A DNA stretch of 8,676 bases, taken from an uncultured Verrucomicrobiota bacterium. GTDB lineage: Bacteria > Verrucomicrobiota > Verrucomicrobiia > Limisphaerales > UBA1096. Of this stretch, positions 6,512 to 8,676 are shown in pieces; position 1 is the stretch's first letter, and each line of letters begins with the position of its first letter. The translations under genes were made by a program, and so were the position numbers. A model generated the notes under the pieces. That model worked only from the letters and a program-made list of their open reading frames with translations. It was not told the origin of the DNA and made no database searches. The stretch is from positions 1 through 8,676 of the forward strand of contig CAJXAU010000046.1 in the NCBI GenBank assembly GCA_913050205.1, in the 5' to 3' direction.

Positions 6512-7286
6512 ACTTGATGTTAACCGGCACCGGCACAAACTCTGCCGGGCGGCGATTCTCATAAATATCTATGACACGGCGGATTTTCTCCGCCAACTCG
6601 GGCTTGGCTTCCCACGTCCAACCGTCCGTCCCCGGCACTCCCGTCCCAGCGATCGCCCCTTTTTCGTCCGCGAAATAGGCCTGCCCAAGGCCAAGGTAAA
6701 TCGTCTGTACCTGCCGATCCTTGCCCTCAGCATCCTTTCGAAGTTCCACCGTCAGCGTGATCGCAGAATTAAAACGATCCGCCTCATTGAGCATTGCCAC
6801 CACATTCTGCATTCGCTCAGCTGCGGAGCGACCGCGAAGATCCTTCTCCTCCAGCGGGATTCGTGTTCGGACGCCGGTCGTTCGATCCCTGAGCGGCTCG
6901 GGGAAACGGGCCATGAGGGACAGCGCCTGTCGTTCCATCGTCCAGAGCGCATCGTCCACCACCTTGTTCGACTTTTTTAAATCCTCCAGACTGAGAGTGA
7001 GGCGCTGTTTCTCGGCATCCGACTCCGAGTCAACCTGCTTGGCATCTTCAATCTCCTTCTCGAGCAGCCCGATCTCCTTTTTCAACAGTTCGATCGTTTG
7101 ACGGATGTTATCCTGCTCTACCCTCCAGTCGGCATTTTTTTTGGCGATTAACTGTCGGGTTTGCACCCATTTTTCAATATGGGCACGAGTTTGATCGAAT
7201 TTGGATTCTTGGGCGCCCCCTGAAGTTGTCGTCAGCCAAAAAGCAAGCGTAACTGAAAACATCGCGCCGAATGTGAGGCGATTCAT
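6510..7286 (-). CDS. DUF3450 family periplasmic coiled-coil protein, TonB2-type cluster
   Basis: The 258-aa protein has an N-terminal signal peptide (MNRLTFGAMFSVTLAFWL, likely cleaved near GGAQ at 23-26). A long charged coiled coil follows (about 40-125, with EIGLLEKEIEDAK and SLEDLKKSNK), then a globular C-terminal half with the family-typical IYLGLGQAYF (197-206) and GTDGWTWE (219-226). DUF3450 proteins have no assigned biochemical function but sit at the head of TonB2/TtpC clusters in marine gammaproteobacteria, so an accessory role in the periplasm is inferred from context. The start at 7286 puts the signal peptide at the N-terminus. A start at 7355 would add 23 residues with no signal-like character. 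GGGGAGG (7304-7310) lies 17 nt upstream of 7286, longer than usual. It is the first gene of the operon and ends 11 nt before the TtpC-like start. Confidence 0.88.
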   Translation of the reverse strand: MNRLTFGAMFSVTLAFWLTTTSGGAQESKFDQTRAHIEKWVQTRQLIAKKNADWRVEQDNIRQTIELLKKEIGLLEKEIEDAKQVDSESDAEKQRLTLSLEDLKKSNKVVDDALWTMERQALSLMARFPEPLRDRTTGVRTRIPLEEKDLRGRSAAERMQNVVAMLNEADRFNSAITLTVELRKDAEGKDRQVQTIYLGLGQAYFADEKGAIAGTGVPGTDGWTWEAKPELAEKIRRVIDIYENRRPAEFVPVPVNIK

Positions 7287-7356
7287 CTTGGTTGTTTGGT
7301 TTGCCTCCCCGATGCATGGGACGCGCTCAAAATTTCTCAAAAGGGCGTTCCCCAAG

Positions 7357-7369
7357 CAAGTTCAACTTG
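7357..7369. promoter_or_regulatory. Possible operator upstream of the TonB-type operon
   Basis: CAAGTT-C-AACTTG is a 6-bp inverted repeat with a one-base centre, in the short gap between the pseudopilin terminator and the DUF3450 gene. On the minus strand TTGAAC within it (7360-7365) resembles a -35 element, but no good -10 box is found at normal spacing. It does not resemble a Fur box. The site is weakly supported. Confidence 0.25.
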
Positions 7370-7380
7370 ACACTAAACGC

Positions 7381-7410
7381 AAAAAAACCCCGCCGGAACC
7401 GGCGGGGTTT
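7381..7410 (-). terminator. Rho-independent terminator of the pseudopilin gene
   Basis: CCCCGCCGG and CCGGCGGGG (7388-7396 and 7399-7407) form a very stable GC stem of at least eight pairs with a GAAC-type loop. On the minus strand a run of seven T follows at once (7387-7381). It lies 15 nt past the pseudopilin stop codon and separates that gene from the DUF3450 operon, which therefore needs its own promoter in 7287-7380. Confidence 0.93.
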
Positions 7411-7425
7411 GGAAATCTTTATCGA

Positions 7426-8328
7426 TCAAATAGGCTTATACTTCTTGTGTCGATACCGCTCATGAACCCATCGAAAATCGGGGTTATTGGCATTACCGCC
7501 CTGCCAGTAAAAACTGGATTGTCCCTTGGATGAATCCTGAGCCGCCTTAATGGTTTTCGGGTCGGTCCACTTGTGATTTTCTGCATGTCCGTCAGCAAAA
7601 CTGAATGAACTATCATTCCCGTGAGCCACTGCAAATGGATCCACCCAACCGTAGGGGACGTTGATCACCCAGGTGCCAAGGTTTTCATTGCGAGGATCTT
7701 GTTCCTCGACAAAAACCATCGACATGGCTGGGTCGGGTATTTCTGCAATCTTTGTAAAGTATGGCTGAGAACCACCAGTGGCAGAAGAACCTTGCCAACC
7801 GCCCCCATTCATTGGGTTCGCCTTGGAATAGCTGACCCAGGCCCATAGATTGTTGTTTCGCCCCTGCTTGGCACGCTGGTCTCCAGGACAGTGGTATACC
7901 CCAGTACTTGGGCAGTATTCCCAAAGTGGACTGACCATCAGACCTGCCGTGGCCCCTTCAAGTTTACGTTCGATTTGAGACGCGCCCTTTGTGTAACCCC
8001 CTTTCGGGCTTATCGCCCCGGCCCAAAAACCACCACGGTTCATGCCGTAAACTTTACCATCCTTGGCCTTCCATGGTGCACTCGGGATAATATCTCCCTT
8101 CAAGCTAGACGGGGAAGCAACCGGAGAGGAATCCTTGTAGTCATCGGCAAACATGGTAAATCCAAGGCCCAACTGCTTTTGATTATTTAAACAGTTAGCC
8201 CCGATAGCCTTGCCCTTGGCTCGGGCGAGTGCTGGTAATAATAATCCTGCGAGAATAGCGATAATTGCTATTACCACCAAAAGCTCAATAAGGGTAAACC
8301 CCTTCGAAAATGAACGACGTTTATTCAT
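7426..8328 (-). CDS. Type II secretion pseudopilin-like protein with H-X9-DG motif (DUF1559-like)
   Basis: This 300-aa protein starts with a class III prepilin leader: [10 protein letters not shown], then the N-methylation helix [28 protein letters not shown], with cleavage expected after Gly10 and Glu at position +5 (residue 15). The C-terminal half carries the H-X9-DG signature, His236 to Asp246-Gly247, in [20 protein letters not shown]. Such proteins occur in dozens to hundreds of copies in Planctomycetota and Verrucomicrobiota and are probably exported surface or pseudopilus components; no individual function is known. Two cysteines (140s region, WEYCP and YHCPG) could form a disulfide. 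GAGG lies 4 nt before the ATG at 8328. The gene stands alone, bounded by terminators on both sides, and looks more AT-rich than the operon below it, which may reflect separate acquisition or family expansion. Confidence 0.9.
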   Translation of the reverse strand: MNKRRSFSKGFTLIELLVVIAIIAILAGLLLPALARAKGKAIGANCLNNQKQLGLGFTMFADDYKDSSPVASPSSLKGDIIPSAPWKAKDGKVYGMNRGGFWAGAISPKGGYTKGASQIERKLEGATAGLMVSPLWEYCPSTGVYHCPGDQRAKQGRNNNLWAWVSYSKANPMNGGGWQGSSATGGSQPYFTKIAEIPDPAMSMVFVEEQDPRNENLGTWVINVPYGWVDPFAVAHGNDSSFSFADGHAENHKWTDPKTIKAAQDSSKGQSSFYWQGGNANNPDFRWVHERYRHKKYKPI

Positions 8329-8409
8329 AAAGCCTCAAATTTATTGCTTCGAAAAAAACTACGCCCATGACCAACCGAAGCAAGCCCAATCTGGTAATTA
8401 AATCCAAAT

Positions 8410-8425
8410 CAAGCGCTTGGCCAAG
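8410..8425. repeat. Iterated palindrome copy in intergenic DNA
   Basis: CAAGCGCTTGGCCAAG is identical over 16 nt to the junction of the tandem copy in the TtpC-like gene (6447-6462). It includes the 10-bp palindrome CTTGGCCAAG (8416-8425) and half of a preceding unit. It is the only non-coding copy in the window. Confidence 0.8.
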
Positions 8426-8447
8426 GGGGGCACTGCTACAGTTCAAT

Positions 8448-8470
8448 GGAGGGCCGAGCCCGCGAGGCCG
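8448..8470 (+). repeat. 23-nt hairpin repeat, copy 2
   Basis: This copy differs from copy 1 (8-30) at two positions, 8454 (C for A) and 8467 (G for T). They pair with each other in the 4-bp stem GGCC (8452-8455) with GGCC (8466-8469), so the change is compensatory. Confidence 0.65.
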
Positions 8471-8590
8471 TGGTTTGGATGTACCAACGAAGGTCACGAA
8501 GATGAACTCAGATACTCAGGGATAAAGAAAACTTCAGTATTGTTCTGTTGGCTCGGTGTCTCTTTCATTTTTCAACCCCATTTAACCAAG

Positions 8591-8613
8591 CGAACTCGCT
8601 GACTTGTCCCTCC
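8591..8613 (-). repeat. 23-nt hairpin repeat, copy 3 (inverted, diverged)
   Basis: Read on the minus strand, this segment matches copy 1 at 19 of 23 positions and copy 2 at 17. It begins GGAGGGAC and keeps the stem as GGAC with GTTC, one pair being a G-U wobble. Together with copy 2 it makes an inverted pair about 120 nt apart. Confidence 0.5.
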
Positions 8614-8621
8614 ACTTGGGC

Positions 8622-8655
8622 AAAAAAAAAGAGGCCGGGCACTTGGCCCGGCCTC
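8622..8655 (-). terminator. Rho-independent terminator of a gene beyond the right edge
   Basis: GAGGCCGGGC (8631-8640) and GCCCGGCCTC (8646-8655) form a perfect 10-bp stem with a 5-nt loop. On the minus strand the hairpin is followed at once by nine T (8630-8622). This is a strong intrinsic terminator for a minus-strand gene whose coding region lies to the right of this window. Confidence 0.92.
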
Positions 8656-8676
8656 TGCAGTGTGTTCTCAGTTTGG

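Larger units (their letters stand above)
8329..8676. other. Intergenic region upstream of the pseudopilin gene
   Basis: This 348-nt stretch has no convincing gene. From right to left it holds the terminator of an unseen minus-strand gene (8622-8655), an inverted pair of 23-nt repeats (8591-8613 and 8448-8470) and an iterated-palindrome copy (8410-8425). The AT-richer 80 nt next to the pseudopilin gene should hold its promoter, but no -35/-10 pair stands out. The 61-codon frame at 8417-8602 (plus) runs through both repeat families and is not credible as a gene. Confidence 0.7.

Noticed and set aside
6679..6699. LGLGQAYF in the DUF3450 protein as another LGQA element
   Set aside because: The DNA is not palindromic, and this peptide is typical of the DUF3450 family itself.
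6369..6980. 203-codon plus-strand frame across the DUF3450/TtpC-like junction
   Set aside because: It is antisense to two confidently identified genes and has an Arg/Pro/Ser-rich composition typical of shadow frames.
7287..7355. Upstream ATG for the DUF3450 protein
   Set aside because: It would put 23 non-signal residues before an obvious signal peptide, and no Shine-Dalgarno sequence precedes it.
7367..7372. TTGACA on the plus strand as a -35 promoter box
   Set aside because: No -10 box follows at proper spacing, and it points into a terminator and antisense to the pseudopilin gene.
8417..8602. Plus-strand frame of 61 codons in the intergenic region
   Set aside because: It is composed of the palindrome and the 23-nt repeats, has no recognisable domain, and runs opposite to every gene here.
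1..8676. CRISPR array, tRNA, rRNA or insertion sequence
   Set aside because: No regularly spaced direct repeats of suitable length, no cloverleaf or rRNA-like sequence, and no transposase were seen on either strand.

Overview
The window reads as a bacterial chromosome segment, most likely from the Verrucomicrobiota (Pedosphaera/Limisphaera-like) or a relative in the Planctomycetota-Verrucomicrobiota group. The main clue is a pseudopilin-like protein with a textbook N-methylation helix and an H-X9-DG C-terminal motif, a family hugely expanded in those phyla. All eight recognisable genes lie on the minus strand, so transcription runs from high to low coordinates. The taxonomic call is inference from protein style only.

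Layout, in transcription order. Positions 8676-8329 are intergenic: a rho-independent terminator for a gene beyond the right edge (8622-8655), two inverted copies of a GC-rich repeat (8448-8470 and 8591-8613), and one copy of an iterated palindrome (8410-8425). Next comes a single-gene unit, the H-X9-DG pseudopilin (8328-7426), closed by a strong terminator (7381-7410). A tight six-gene cluster follows: DUF3450 periplasmic coiled-coil protein (7286-6510), TtpC-like extended ExbB (6498-5116), short ExbB (5109-4507), ExbD (4510-4106), TonB (4101-3451) and a secreted TPR protein (3454-2063). mutL (1996-50) follows after 66 nt.

The six-gene cluster has the gene content and order of the TonB2-type energy-transduction systems known from marine gammaproteobacteria such as Vibrio, where TtpC is an extra ExbB-like protein with a large periplasmic domain. 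ExbB/ExbD and the TtpC-like protein would form the proton-driven inner-membrane motor. TonB would carry the force to TonB-dependent outer-membrane receptors, and the DUF3450 and TPR proteins are probable periplasmic accessories. Stop/start overlaps (ATGA at exbB/exbD and at tonB/TPR) and gaps of 4-11 nt elsewhere argue for one coupled operon. MutL is the endonuclease type of mismatch-repair protein and may be transcribed by readthrough.

The most unusual signal is not a gene. The 8-base palindrome TTGGCCAA occurs seven times in 8.7 kb (about 0.13 expected for random equal-composition DNA), mostly inside a longer palindrome, CGCTTGGCCAAGCG. In three genes it lies in the same reading frame, encoding LGQA, always in places tolerant of insertion: two signal peptides (one with a perfect tandem 12-bp duplication) and the MutL linker. 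A second repeat family, 23 nt long with a compensatory base-pair change between copies, occupies intergenic DNA at both ends of the window.
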